This document shows positions 42,435 to 50,882 of a stretch of 64,000 nt of DNA, piece by piece; positions within the stretch are counted from its first letter, which is position 1, and the number at the start of each line of letters is the position of its first letter. Made by a program: the position numbers and the translations under genes. The DNA comes from Pelagicoccus enzymogenes (lineage in GTDB: Bacteria > Verrucomicrobiota > Verrucomicrobiia > Opitutales > Opitutaceae): assembly GCF_014803405.1 (NCBI RefSeq), contig NZ_JACYFG010000042.1, positions 1 to 64,000 of the forward strand, in the 5' to 3' direction. The notes below the pieces were generated by a model. It worked only from the letters and a program-made list of their open reading frames with translations, ran no database searches and was not told the origin of the DNA.

Positions 42435-44198
42435 ATGATCGTTACTCGGAAGATTGGTTCACTCATTCGCGGAAAAACCACGCCGTTCCAAATTTACGCA
42501 GCCTGCATCCTAGGGGCCTTGATTGGATTCATCCCCAGCTTTTCTCATGCCCCGGCCTTGGTGGCTTTCTGGATCCTTTTGCTGCTGGTGCTGAACGCCA
42601 ATCTGTTCTTGGCGGGTATCGTGCTGCTGCTGAGCAAGCTGGTTTTGCTGCTGGCCATGCCGCTGGTTTTTGCGATTGGTCGATTTTTGCTGGAAGGGCC
42701 GACTCAGGGACTCTTCAAGGCCCTTATCAATGCGCCGGTGACCGCGTATTCCGGTTTGGACTACTACGCGGTAGCGGGAGGTCAATTGCTGGCTCTTATC
42801 CTGGGATTTGCTTTGGCTTTCGTGCTCAAGCGTTCGATCACGAACTACCGCAAAAAAATGATGGTCGTGTCGGAGGACTCAGCTCGGCTGAAGAAGTACA
42901 ACGAAAAGCTGTGGGTGAAGGCGCTAAAGTTCCTCTTCCTGGGGAAAGGGCGTGGCAAGAAGAGCTACGAGGAACTGCTTTCCGTCAAGATGGGCAATCC
43001 GATCCGTATTTGGGGCTTGGCGATCGTAGTCTTGCTGGGAGCGGTGATCGGGCTTGGATTCAGCAAGCTCTCTGCTCCGCTGCTCACCTCGCTTGCTAAA
43101 TCGAACCTGGAGACAGCCAATGGAGCGACCGTAGACCTAGAGAGCGTGGATTTGAGCTTCGGCGAGAGCAAGCTCGAGGTGCTGGGGCTTGCCTTGGCAG
43201 ATGCCCAGAATCTGGATACGAATATTTTCTCCTCCAAGCGTATCGTAGCGGACGTGAACACGGCTGACCTGCTGCGCAAGCGCTTCTCTATCGACAACTT
43301 GGTCATCGAAGATGCGGCATCCGGCGACGCTCGTGAGACTCCCGGCGTGCAAATCGGTCCTAAGCCGAAAACGGACAGCAAGATCGAGATGCCAGACTTC
43401 GACGACTTGGACAGCGTGCTGGAGAATGCGGACGTTTGGAAGGAGCGTCTCGCCCAGGCTAAGCGTTGGCTCGAGCAAATGACAGCTGGCGGGGAAGAGG
43501 CTCAAGAGACCCTGACTTGGAGGGAAGAGCTGAACAGTCGCATCCGAGCCTTGGGGCACGCCAATGTGAAAGCGGATTTTCTTACCGAAGGAAGCCCCAC
43601 TTTGTGGATACGCCGCATCGAGGCGAAAGGGATCAAGACGCCCTATTTTGAGGGGGCCTTGTTGGATCTGAACGGAGCGGACCTTTCCACGCATCCCGCC
43701 CTCGCGGCCGCTGCACCGACCCTGTCGTTGGTGGCGGACAATCAGAAATTCGACGCTCGCTTGAGTTTGGCAGGAGCGAGTGGCACGGGAACGAACGATT
43801 TGAAAATGTTGCTCAAGCAGGTCGCGGTGGATCCGCTCGCGTCCAAGATCAAGTCGGACGGAAATCCGCCGGTTTCGGGCGGCAGCATGGATATCGACTT
43901 GAGCGGCGTGATCGGGACCGCTGCCAACGATTTGGTGGCCAAGGTTACCTTTGACGGAACGCAAGCGAGGATTGGCGGAAATCCAGTCGACCTGGATGGA
44001 ATCACGCTACCGCTGCAGATTCGCGGCCCGCTGGATCGTCCGGGAATCAAGCTAGAGTCGGATGCCCTGCAGAAACTGGCAGGAGCGGCCCTCAAGAAGA
44101 AGGCAACGGAGGAGGTATCCAAAAAACTGGGACTTGAAGGCGACGAAGCGGAGGCGGCGGGTAAGCTGCTGGACGGCTTGTTCAAGAAAAAGAAGTAA
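42435..44198 (+). CDS. Membrane protein: TIGR03546-like domain fused to AsmA-like domain
   Basis: In this 587-residue protein, residues 1-135 form a compact membrane domain (FQIYAACILGALIGFIPSF, VLNANLFLAGIVLLLSKLVL) of the TIGR03546/DUF2062-like kind. After a charged linker and another span (about 185-205, IWGLAIVVLLGAVIGLGF), the rest is an AsmA/TIGR03545-like periplasmic domain (VDLESVDLSFGESKLEVLGL, RKRFSIDNLVIEDAA, LPLQIRGPLDRPGIKLESD). In gamma-proteobacteria, as I recall, the two parts are separate neighbouring genes. It ends in a Lys-rich tail. A role in lipid or envelope traffic is possible from the AsmA part. Confidence 0.75.
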   Translation: MIVTRKIGSLIRGKTTPFQIYAACILGALIGFIPSFSHAPALVAFWILLLLVLNANLFLAGIVLLLSKLVLLLAMPLVFAIGRFLLEGPTQGLFKALINAPVTAYSGLDYYAVAGGQLLALILGFALAFVLKRSITNYRKKMMVVSEDSARLKKYNEKLWVKALKFLFLGKGRGKKSYEELLSVKMGNPIRIWGLAIVVLLGAVIGLGFSKLSAPLLTSLAKSNLETANGATVDLESVDLSFGESKLEVLGLALADAQNLDTNIFSSKRIVADVNTADLLRKRFSIDNLVIEDAASGDARETPGVQIGPKPKTDSKIEMPDFDDLDSVLENADVWKERLAQAKRWLEQMTAGGEEAQETLTWREELNSRIRALGHANVKADFLTEGSPTLWIRRIEAKGIKTPYFEGALLDLNGADLSTHPALAAAAPTLSLVADNQKFDARLSLAGASGTGTNDLKMLLKQVAVDPLASKIKSDGNPPVSGGSMDIDLSGVIGTAANDLVAKVTFDGTQARIGGNPVDLDGITLPLQIRGPLDRPGIKLESDALQKLAGAALKKKATEEVSKKLGLEGDEAEAAGKLLDGLFKKKK

Positions 44199-44209
44199 GG
44201 GTTGCTTTT

Positions 44210-44273
44210 GTGGGAAGCGGCCTTGTGCCGCGAATCCAAGCCGATCGATCGTGGCGCAAGGCCACTTCCCACC
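44210..44273. repeat. Palindromic dispersed repeat
   Basis: GTGGGAAGCGGCCTTGTGCC at 44210 and a matching GGCGCAAGGCCACTTCCCAC at the other end form a long imperfect hairpin. It is the best preserved copy of the family seen at 39281-39343 and 52211-52314. It lies between convergent genes. Confidence 0.75.
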
Positions 44274-44283
44274 TTTGCTTTTC

Positions 44284-44886
44284 TTACGGCCGCTCGATTT
44301 CGAAAAGGGAATCGGTACGGCAGTAGCCGTTGGGGCCGTGCATGCGCCCGACGAGCTGCATGGCGGCCGCGTCGACGTATCCGGTTTTTGGATCGTAGAA
44401 GGCGTCGTCGATGGAGGCGTGTACGACTTGGGCGACGATGAGGCGGTTTTGCCCGATCTCTTGGATGCTGTGCAGTTCGCACTCGAGAGCGACGGGCGCT
44501 CCGGCAATGCGTGGGGGAGCGACCTTTTGGGAGGGTACCGTGTCCAGTCCATAAGCCGCGAGCTCGCTGTCCTCGCGGGGCAGGGCGGTGGAGGTCTTCA
44601 CCATTTGCTCGGCTTGCCCTTCGCTCACGGTGTGGATGACGAATTGGCCGGATGCTTTGATGTTGAGCACGGTATCCTTCGGCTCGCCAGTGTCGGGTCG
44701 GTTTCCGATGCCCAGTACGACGAGGGGCGGCTTGGAGCCGAATACGTTGAAGAAGCTGAAGGGGGCGGCGTTGACCCCGCCTTCGGGCGAAGAGCTCGTG
44801 ACCCAAGCGATGGGGCGTGGGACCACCACGGAGGTCAGGAATTTGTAGCGTTCGATGGCTTCGAGATTGGGTAGGTCGATTTCCAT
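44284..44886 (-). CDS. Flavin reductase-like FMN-binding protein
   Basis: This 200-residue protein of the flavin reductase family (PF01613) has VVPRPIAWVTSSSPEGGVNAAPFSFFNVFG at the N-terminus (conserved in segments RPIAWVTS and NAAPFSFFN), LGIGNRPDTGEPKDT and QFVIHTVSE. Such proteins bind FMN and reduce it or another acceptor with NAD(P)H. Length is normal. A single gene with no informative neighbour. Confidence 0.88.
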   Translation of the reverse strand: MEIDLPNLEAIERYKFLTSVVVPRPIAWVTSSSPEGGVNAAPFSFFNVFGSKPPLVVLGIGNRPDTGEPKDTVLNIKASGQFVIHTVSEGQAEQMVKTSTALPREDSELAAYGLDTVPSQKVAPPRIAGAPVALECELHSIQEIGQNRLIVAQVVHASIDDAFYDPKTGYVDAAAMQLVGRMHGPNGYCRTDSLFEIERP

Positions 44887-44934
44887 GCCGCTAGACTTGG
44901 TAGGCTAGCAGGCGGGGCGCAAAGGGAAAACGAG

Positions 44935-44961
44935 AAAGGCACGCCGGATGGCGTGCCTTTT
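44935..44961. terminator. Bidirectional-looking terminator
   Basis: AAAGGCACGCC and GGCGTGCCTTT form an 11-bp stem with a GGAT loop. There is T-rich sequence on either side, so it could work on both strands. It lies 32 bases after the small gene at 44993-45244. Confidence 0.7.
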
Positions 44962-44992
44962 GTCAGTTGTAATCGTTTTGAAATTGCTGCGC

Positions 44993-45244
44993 TCAGGCCA
45001 TGGCGCTGAGGAATTGGCCGACGAGGGTGCCGCGGTCGATCTTGCCGTTGGTGCCGTAGGCTTGGCGGGGAATATGGGGGATGGGGGCGTTCTTGTGAGC
45101 GGCTCGCTCACGGGTTTCCTTGGAAATGTTGACTGACTGCTTCGTCTCCTGCCTGACCGGATAGCGAACGGAAGGACGACGCCCGAATTGGAACCCTTGG
45201 TTGAAGGACTCGGGAGTGATTCGCTTGGCCGTTTCGAAGGACAT
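44993..45244 (-). CDS. Small hypothetical protein
   Basis: This 83-residue basic protein has ITPESFNQGFQFGRRPSVRY, an alkaline middle, and a conserved-looking end (RQAYGTNGKIDRGTLVGQFL). No domain recognised, no signal peptide. A terminator hairpin follows, and the region upstream is empty, which supports a real short gene. Moderate confidence. Confidence 0.5.
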   Translation of the reverse strand: MSFETAKRITPESFNQGFQFGRRPSVRYPVRQETKQSVNISKETRERAAHKNAPIPHIPRQAYGTNGKIDRGTLVGQFLSAMA

Positions 45245-45434
45245 GCGAGCAATTTAGCAAAAAATTAGCAATCTGGCAATGGAGTGAAGCGCTCAAAATT
45301 CGCGAGGGACGTGCCGCATCGCATTGCCAGATTGGGTCGATGCGGCGTGTCGCGAGCGACAGCCCTACGGTGGGGTGTTGGAGAAATTGGGTTGTGTGGA
45401 CGCGGGCTGAAGCTCCGCTCTACGGTGAGAAAAA

Positions 45435-45462
45435 AGCCCGACACGCGTGAGCGGGTCGGGCT
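45435..45462 (-). terminator. Terminator of tex
   Basis: AGCCCGAC and GTCGGGCT arms are followed on the minus strand by a T6 run (45429-45434). It lies 22 bases past the tex stop. Confidence 0.8.
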
Positions 45463-45483
45463 GGAGAGGGAATTTCGTTTCGG

Positions 45484-47826
45484 TTAGAGCTTGAGGCCGC
45501 CGAAGGCGTCGCCGAGGGAGCCGAAGGATTGGCTGCCGCCGCGGTTGCCTCCGCCGCTACGGTTTCCGCCGCGTGGGGCGTTGTTGCGGTTGCCGCCGCC
45601 TTGGCGGGGGCCACGGTTGAATTGGTTGTTGCGGCGGTTTTCTTTGTCGGCGGCGCGCTCGGCGGGGGAGCGGCGGTCGATCTCGACCACGCTCTTCAGG
45701 CTGAGGCCGATGCGCTTTCTGGCGACGTCGACTTCGGTGACGGTGGCTTGCACCTTTTGGCCGACCTTGACGACGTCGTTAGGGTCTTTGACGAAGTTGT
45801 CGGAAAGCTGGCTGATATGGGCGAGTCCGTCTTGGTGCACGCCGATGTCGATGAAGGCGCCGAAGGCGGTGACGTTGGTGACGACGCCGGTGAGCTTCAT
45901 GCCTTCGGTGAGGTCGGTGATTTGATTTACGCCTTCCTTGAACTGGACGAGCTCGAATTCGGCGCGGGGGTCGCGGCCGGGTTTGGCGAGTTCTTGCAGG
46001 ATGTCTTGCAGAGTGGGGAGGCCGACTTCGTCCGTAGTATATTTTTGGATATCGATGCGGTTACGGGCGGCGGAGTCTTTGACCAGGTCCTTGAGCGAGA
46101 CTTGCAGGTCGAAGGCCATCTTTTCCACAAGACCGTAGCGCTCGGGGTGGACGGCGGAGGCGTCGAGTGGGTTTTCGGCGCCGCGGATACGCAGGAAGCC
46201 GGCGGCTTGCTCGAAGGCCTTGGGCCCGATGCCGGCAACCTTGGTGATTTCCTTGCGGGACTTGAAGGGACCGTTGGCTTCGCGGTGGGCGACGATGGCG
46301 CCGGCGAGGCGGGAGTTGAGGCCGGAGACGTAGGAGAGGAGCTGCTTAGAGGCGGTGTTTACCTCTACGCCGACGGCGTTTACGCAGGAGAGGACGGAGT
46401 CGTCGAGCGAGGCCTTGAGGGCGCGTTGGTCGACGTCGTGCTGGTATTGGCCGACGCCGATGGACTTGGGATCGATCTTAACGAGTTCGGCCAGCGGGTC
46501 CATAAGTCTCCGCCCGATGGATACGGCGCCGCGCACGGTGATGTCCTTGTCGGGGAACTCTTCGCGGGCGACTTCGGAAGCGGAGTAGATGGAGGCGCCG
46601 GATTCGTTGACCATGACGATGGCGACGTCCTTGGGCAGGCCGAGTCCGCGGACGAAGGATTCGGTTTCGCGGGAGGCGGTGCCGTTGCCGATGGCGATGG
46701 CTTGGATCTGGAAGCGTTGGACGAGGCCGGTGACGATGGTCTTGGCTTCGTCGATCTGGCGTTGGGATTGGCTGGGGTAGATGACGGTGTCGAAGAGGAG
46801 CTTGCCTTGGGCGTCGAGCACGACGGTTTTACAGCCGGTGCGGAAGCCGGGGTCGATGGCGAGCACGGTTTTTTCGCCGAGGGCAGGGGCGAGGAGGAGT
46901 TCGCGTATGTTTGACGTGAATACCTGGATCGCTTCCGCGTCGGCCCGCTTTTTGATTTCGAGGCGGGCGGCGGTTTCCATGGAGATGGAGAGCAGGCGCT
47001 TGAAGGCGTCGCGGGTGGCGAGGCGCACTTGCTCGGCGGCGGGGCTGGAGCCTTTTACGAAGCGGGCTTCGAGCTTGGCGATGGCGAGGTCTTCGTCGGG
47101 GCGGACGGACATGGATAGGATCATCTCTTGTTCGCCGCGGCGGATGGCGAGGATGCGGTGCGATGGAGCTTTGTCGACGGGTTCTGACCAGTCGAAGTAG
47201 TCGCGATATTTGGCGCCTTCCTCTTCCTTGCCCATCATGACCTTGGAGGTGAGGGTGGAGTGCTTGGTGTAGAGTTCGCGGAGTTCGGCGCGGGCGTCGG
47301 CATCGTCGTTGATCCACTCGGCGATGATGTCGCGGGCGCCGGCGAGGGCGGCCTCGGAGTCGGCCACTTCCTTCTCGGCGTCCACGAAGGCGTTCGCCTC
47401 GGCGGTGGGGTCGAGGGCGGCGTTTTCCTGGCCTTCGAAGAGTTTTTGGGCGAGCGGCTCGAGGCCTTTTTCGCGGGCGATGGTGGCCTTGGTACGGCGC
47501 TTGGGCTTGTAGGGGAGGTAGACGTCCTCGAGGCGGGCCATGGTTTCGGCGGCGTTGACCTTGGCTTTGAGCTCGTCGGTGAGGACTTTCTGGTCTTCGA
47601 GCGACTTGAGGATGGCGGCGCGGCGGTCTTCGAGGGCTTTGAGCTGGTCGAGGCGGTCGCGTATGTTGGCGATCTGGACTTCGTCGAGTCCGCCGGTGGC
47701 TTCCTTGCGGTAGCGGGCGATGAAGGGGACAGTGCCTCCCTCGACGAGGAGCTTGGCGGTGGCGGCTACGTGTGACTCCGGGATAGAGAGTTCTTCGGAG
47801 ATCTTGGGAAGGAAGTTTTCGTGCAT
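45484..47826 (-). CDS. tex: Tex-family RNA-binding transcription accessory protein
   Basis: This 780-residue protein has the Tex order: N-terminal helical domain (PFIARYRKEATGGLDEVQI), YqgF-like fold (TVLAIDPGFRTGCKTVVLD), helix-hairpin-helix domains (SYVSGLNSRLAGAIVAHR, KVAGIGPKAFEQAAGFLRI), and an S1 domain (GVVTNVTAFGAFIDIGVHQD). After the S1 domain there is a Gly/Arg/Asn-rich tail (about residues 735-780, with repeated RGG and GGN steps) that is not part of the E. coli protein. Tex binds RNA and affects transcript handling. A terminator follows. Confidence 0.95.
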   Translation of the reverse strand: MHENFLPKISEELSIPESHVAATAKLLVEGGTVPFIARYRKEATGGLDEVQIANIRDRLDQLKALEDRRAAILKSLEDQKVLTDELKAKVNAAETMARLEDVYLPYKPKRRTKATIAREKGLEPLAQKLFEGQENAALDPTAEANAFVDAEKEVADSEAALAGARDIIAEWINDDADARAELRELYTKHSTLTSKVMMGKEEEGAKYRDYFDWSEPVDKAPSHRILAIRRGEQEMILSMSVRPDEDLAIAKLEARFVKGSSPAAEQVRLATRDAFKRLLSISMETAARLEIKKRADAEAIQVFTSNIRELLLAPALGEKTVLAIDPGFRTGCKTVVLDAQGKLLFDTVIYPSQSQRQIDEAKTIVTGLVQRFQIQAIAIGNGTASRETESFVRGLGLPKDVAIVMVNESGASIYSASEVAREEFPDKDITVRGAVSIGRRLMDPLAELVKIDPKSIGVGQYQHDVDQRALKASLDDSVLSCVNAVGVEVNTASKQLLSYVSGLNSRLAGAIVAHREANGPFKSRKEITKVAGIGPKAFEQAAGFLRIRGAENPLDASAVHPERYGLVEKMAFDLQVSLKDLVKDSAARNRIDIQKYTTDEVGLPTLQDILQELAKPGRDPRAEFELVQFKEGVNQITDLTEGMKLTGVVTNVTAFGAFIDIGVHQDGLAHISQLSDNFVKDPNDVVKVGQKVQATVTEVDVARKRIGLSLKSVVEIDRRSPAERAADKENRRNNQFNRGPRQGGGNRNNAPRGGNRSGGGNRGGSQSFGSLGDAFGGLKL

Positions 47827-47861
47827 GAAATTGGGTTTTGGGTACTTGGTTGTTGAGGGAT

Positions 47862-47882
47862 CGCGACCGAGGTCGCTCCTAC
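47862..47882. repeat. Dispersed hairpin repeat (GCGACC..GGTCGC type)
   Basis: TCGCGACCGAGGTCGCTCCTA is a near copy of the units at 32890-32911 and 35619-35639, here upstream of tex. Confidence 0.7.
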
Positions 47883-48005
47883 CTGCTGAAAAACGGGTGA
47901 GGATGGTTGTGGCTTTACGGGTGGCAAGGCGGATTTAGGGTGGGCGGCTTTTTGATCGGAGTGTGGAAAGGGGGGAGGTCGTTGCTGCGAGCGAGGCACA
48001 AAAAA

Positions 48006-48027
48006 ACGGACCGCGTCGGCGGTCCGT
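48006..48027 (-). terminator. Terminator of the sorting-signal protein gene
   Basis: ACGGACCG and CGGTCCGT pair with a short loop, followed on the minus strand by T6. It lies 48 bases after the stop at 48075. Confidence 0.8.
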
Positions 48028-48074
48028 TGGGAGAGAAATTGTCTCGTTCGTTTTATTGCGAACCAAGACCGAGG

Positions 48075-48815
48075 CTAGCGGAGCTTGCGGCGAAGGCCGA
48101 CGAGCAGAGCGAAGGCTCCTGCAAGAGCGAGGCCGGTGGCGCCGTTGTCCGGGACGTTGATCACGTCTTCGGTGAAGCCTTGGTAGCGTACCGAGGACTG
48201 CGAGTAGTTGTAGAAGCCGAATCTCGCTTGGTTGTAGGTGCCGTTGAGGTCGAAGATCGTTTGTCCGGTGCCGAATGCTCCGCCAGCGATTTCGATTTTG
48301 AGATTGGTAGTGGTGTAGTTGAGCGTGAAGTCGTAGACCGTGTTGTCTGCCCATCCTGTTCCGAGGTTGGTGGCCAATACGTCGTACCCTGGGGCATCGA
48401 GGTGATGGTTGCCGAATGGAATCGCGCTTGCGCCGCCTGTTACCTTGGAAAGGTAGAATCCGGGCTGGGAGCTGCTCTGCAACCCTTGCTTCCAGTCAAA
48501 GAGAATAAATGGGTCGCTTGCGTCCTCACCTTCGAAGAGGGCGAAGCCGATGTAGTCGTCGTCGGATGTCGTCTCCACGCCGAACTTTCCCTTGAAGGAA
48601 TTGTTGATGAAGTATTCCGGGCTAACGAAGAACGTTGGATTTCCATTGATCCGCTGGAGCACGGTCGAGCCGTCTGAGCTTACCTGCCAGTCACCGTTTC
48701 CAGAAGGACCCTCTTGGGTCCAAGTGCTCAGGTCGATGTTGGCTGCCTGAATTGATGAGGTCGCGGCGATTGTAAAGAAAACCGCAGCAAGCGTAGTTGG
48801 GAGTTTTGTTTTCAT
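48075..48815 (-). CDS. Exported protein with VPD-type C-terminal sorting signal
   Basis: This 246-residue secreted protein has a signal peptide (about 1-24, cleavage after IQA) and a C-terminal tripartite signal: NVPDNGATGLALAGAFALL, a hydrophobic stretch, and a basic end GLRRKLR. This matches the VPDSG-CTERM type, with Asn for Ser and Ala for Ser. Such proteins are recognised by an exosortase and linked to exopolysaccharide-producing bacteria. The middle (ANIDLSTWTQEGPSGNGDWQ onward) is a beta-rich, laminin-G-like fold with no enzymatic motif seen. Confidence 0.85.
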   Translation of the reverse strand: MKTKLPTTLAAVFFTIAATSSIQAANIDLSTWTQEGPSGNGDWQVSSDGSTVLQRINGNPTFFVSPEYFINNSFKGKFGVETTSDDDYIGFALFEGEDASDPFILFDWKQGLQSSSQPGFYLSKVTGGASAIPFGNHHLDAPGYDVLATNLGTGWADNTVYDFTLNYTTTNLKIEIAGGAFGTGQTIFDLNGTYNQARFGFYNYSQSSVRYQGFTEDVINVPDNGATGLALAGAFALLVGLRRKLR

Positions 48816-49061
48816 GTATTTTTTACAGATTAAGCGTGAGCGGCGCCGTTAGCAATTGCTGTACCATTGCTGGTTATTTGGATTCTTGGTATTTAATTAA
48901 GTCGTTGTAGGTAAGAGCTATATAGACCTTTTAGGTGGGCGGTTTCGTCGTTTTCCGGAGCAAAGATTCGTCGGTTGCTTTTACATGTTTTACACTTTTT
49001 CAAAATTTGATGTTCTCGTTTTGAATAGAAATTCCCTCATAAGGTTACGGGAGCGTGAACA

Positions 49062-49874
49062 ATGAATCCGTTGGCGGGGATATGGGGAAGCTGGCTTGAA
49101 ACTTGGGCTTGGAAAGCGGAGCTTGGGGGTATGATTCTTCGTGTGTTGGGAACCTGCCTTTGGGGAGTGGTTTTGTCCTTGTACTCCTGGGCGGAGCCGG
49201 TGGCTGAGCTTGAGTTTTCTGCGGTTCGGGTGGACGGGAGTGTGCGGGACGATGAGGGCCTGGCGGCTTATTTGGCTCCTTACCGCGAGGGGGTAGAGGC
49301 GTTTGCGGCGGAGGTGATCGGTTATGCGGCCGAGCCGCTTTCGCGGTCGCGGCCGGAGTGCGGTCTTTCGAACTTGGTGGCGGATTCGCTGCGGGTAGTG
49401 GGAGCGAAGGAGTTCGGAGCGGAGGTGGATTTGTCGGTGACGAATTTCGGGGGCTTGCGGAGGGACTTGCCGCAGGGGGAGCTGACGATGGGGCTGATCA
49501 CTGAGCTGTCTCCTTTCGAGAATTACCTGACCTATTTGGAGGTGGATGGCGCTTTCGTGCAGGAGCTGGCGCGACAGGCGGCGGGAGGAGTGGCTGTCTC
49601 TGGGATCAAAGTGACGCTGGATAGCGAAGGGCGAGTGTTGGAGGCTTTGGTCAACGGAGAGCCGATCGATGCAAGGCGTCGCTACCGGGTGGTCACGATC
49701 GACTACTTGGTCGCGACCTACGGAGCCTTGTTTCGCGAGGAGTGGATTTTGGAGAAGCGAGTATCTAAGAATTTGATACAGAGGGATGCGATCGTGTTGC
49801 ACTTGTCGGCTCTGGCGGAGCGTGGCGTGAGGATATTCGACGCGGGGGAAGGTCGCGTGCGGGTGGTGGAGTGA
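49062..49874 (+). CDS. 5'-nucleotidase C-terminal domain protein, exported
   Basis: This 270-residue protein corresponds to the substrate-binding C-terminal domain (PF02872) of UshA-type 5'-nucleotidases: RPECGLSNLVADSLRV, VDLSVTNFGGLRRDLPQGEL and ITELSPFENYLTYLEVDG. There is no metallophosphatase domain; that is encoded by the next gene, 15 bases on. A GGGAG sequence about 8 bases ahead supports ATG 49062, but ATG 49131 would give a more classical signal peptide (MILRVLGTCLWGVVLSLYS). Likely works together with the next product in the periplasm. Confidence 0.85.
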   Translation: MNPLAGIWGSWLETWAWKAELGGMILRVLGTCLWGVVLSLYSWAEPVAELEFSAVRVDGSVRDDEGLAAYLAPYREGVEAFAAEVIGYAAEPLSRSRPECGLSNLVADSLRVVGAKEFGAEVDLSVTNFGGLRRDLPQGELTMGLITELSPFENYLTYLEVDGAFVQELARQAAGGVAVSGIKVTLDSEGRVLEALVNGEPIDARRRYRVVTIDYLVATYGALFREEWILEKRVSKNLIQRDAIVLHLSALAERGVRIFDAGEGRVRVVE

Positions 49875-49888
49875 ATGGAGAAGAGTAA

Positions 49889-50812
49889 ATGAGAGCAGGA
49901 GCGAATATGGACAGGAGACGTTTTTTGGGAACTGCGGGGCTGGGATTGACGGTACTTTCTGGCGCGCTCGGCCGTGTGGCGGACCATCGGCCGAAGCTGA
50001 CGATTTTGCAGACGAACGATACGCACTCGCGCATCGATCCGTTTCCGATGGATGGCAGCCGCAATCAAGGCTTGGGCGGAATCGCTAGACGGAAGGTATT
50101 GGTCGATCGGATACGCGACCGGGAGGAGCATACGCTGTTGGTCGATAGCGGCGACATGTTTCAAGGGACGCCTTACTATAACCTCTACGGAGGGGAGGTG
50201 GAAATCGAAGCCATGAACCGTGTCGGCTACGATGTGGCCACGGTGGGGAACCATGAGTTCGACAATGGAATTGCGGGCTTGGAGAAGACGATGCCTTTGG
50301 CCCGCTTCGAGTGGGTTTCCAGCAATTTGGACTGGAGTGGAGCGAAGTCGCTCGCCCCCTTGGTCAAGCCTTGGACGATCAGGGAGATCGGGCCGTTCAA
50401 GGTGGGCTTGTTCGGCGTTTTGTGCGAGTTGAAGGGCATGGTTGCGTCTCACAATCATGTGGGGGTGATTTACTTGGATCCGGTGGAGTCGGCGCGTCGT
50501 TCGGTTGCGGAACTGAAGGCCCGCGGCTGCAACCTGATCGTTTGCCTTTCGCACATGGGTTACCGCACCCGCTACGAAGGAGAGCAGATGCGGGACGACC
50601 GTTTTCCGGCGCAGGTTGAGGGGATCGACTTGGTCTTGGGCGGGCATTCGCACACCTTTTTGGACGATTTGGTAGCGTTGCCGCGCAAAGGTGGCGGCGT
50701 GACGCGGGTGACGCAGCAAGGCTGGGCGGGGATGCGGCTCGGTCGCGTCGAGGTGAGGCTGGAGCGAGGGGATGGCCTGGCGATGAGGCAGGATCCGTTA
50801 GTGGTGGCTTGA
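49889..50812 (+). CDS. 5'-nucleotidase-type metallophosphatase, Tat-exported
   Basis: This 307-residue protein carries the catalytic half of a UshA-like 5'-nucleotidase. A Tat signal (MDRRRFLGTAGLGLTVLSGA) is followed by the dimetal site TILQTNDTHSRI, LLVDSGDMFQGTPYYN, ATVGNHEFDNG, and GGHSHTFLDD. Together with the preceding gene it makes up one ancestral enzyme in two parts with separate export signals. Substrate is probably a nucleotide or another phosphate ester. Confidence 0.9.
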   Translation: MRAGANMDRRRFLGTAGLGLTVLSGALGRVADHRPKLTILQTNDTHSRIDPFPMDGSRNQGLGGIARRKVLVDRIRDREEHTLLVDSGDMFQGTPYYNLYGGEVEIEAMNRVGYDVATVGNHEFDNGIAGLEKTMPLARFEWVSSNLDWSGAKSLAPLVKPWTIREIGPFKVGLFGVLCELKGMVASHNHVGVIYLDPVESARRSVAELKARGCNLIVCLSHMGYRTRYEGEQMRDDRFPAQVEGIDLVLGGHSHTFLDDLVALPRKGGGVTRVTQQGWAGMRLGRVEVRLERGDGLAMRQDPLVVA

Positions 50813-50882
50813 TTGGCAGCTCCTCCCTTGTCTTTCGGGGAAAAGTACTCTAGCGATTCCGGTCCTCACACATTATCGCAAA

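Noticed and set aside
45529-46914. 461-codon plus-strand frame opposite tex
   Set aside because: Low-complexity Gly/Asp/Val composition and full overlap with the well-supported tex gene.
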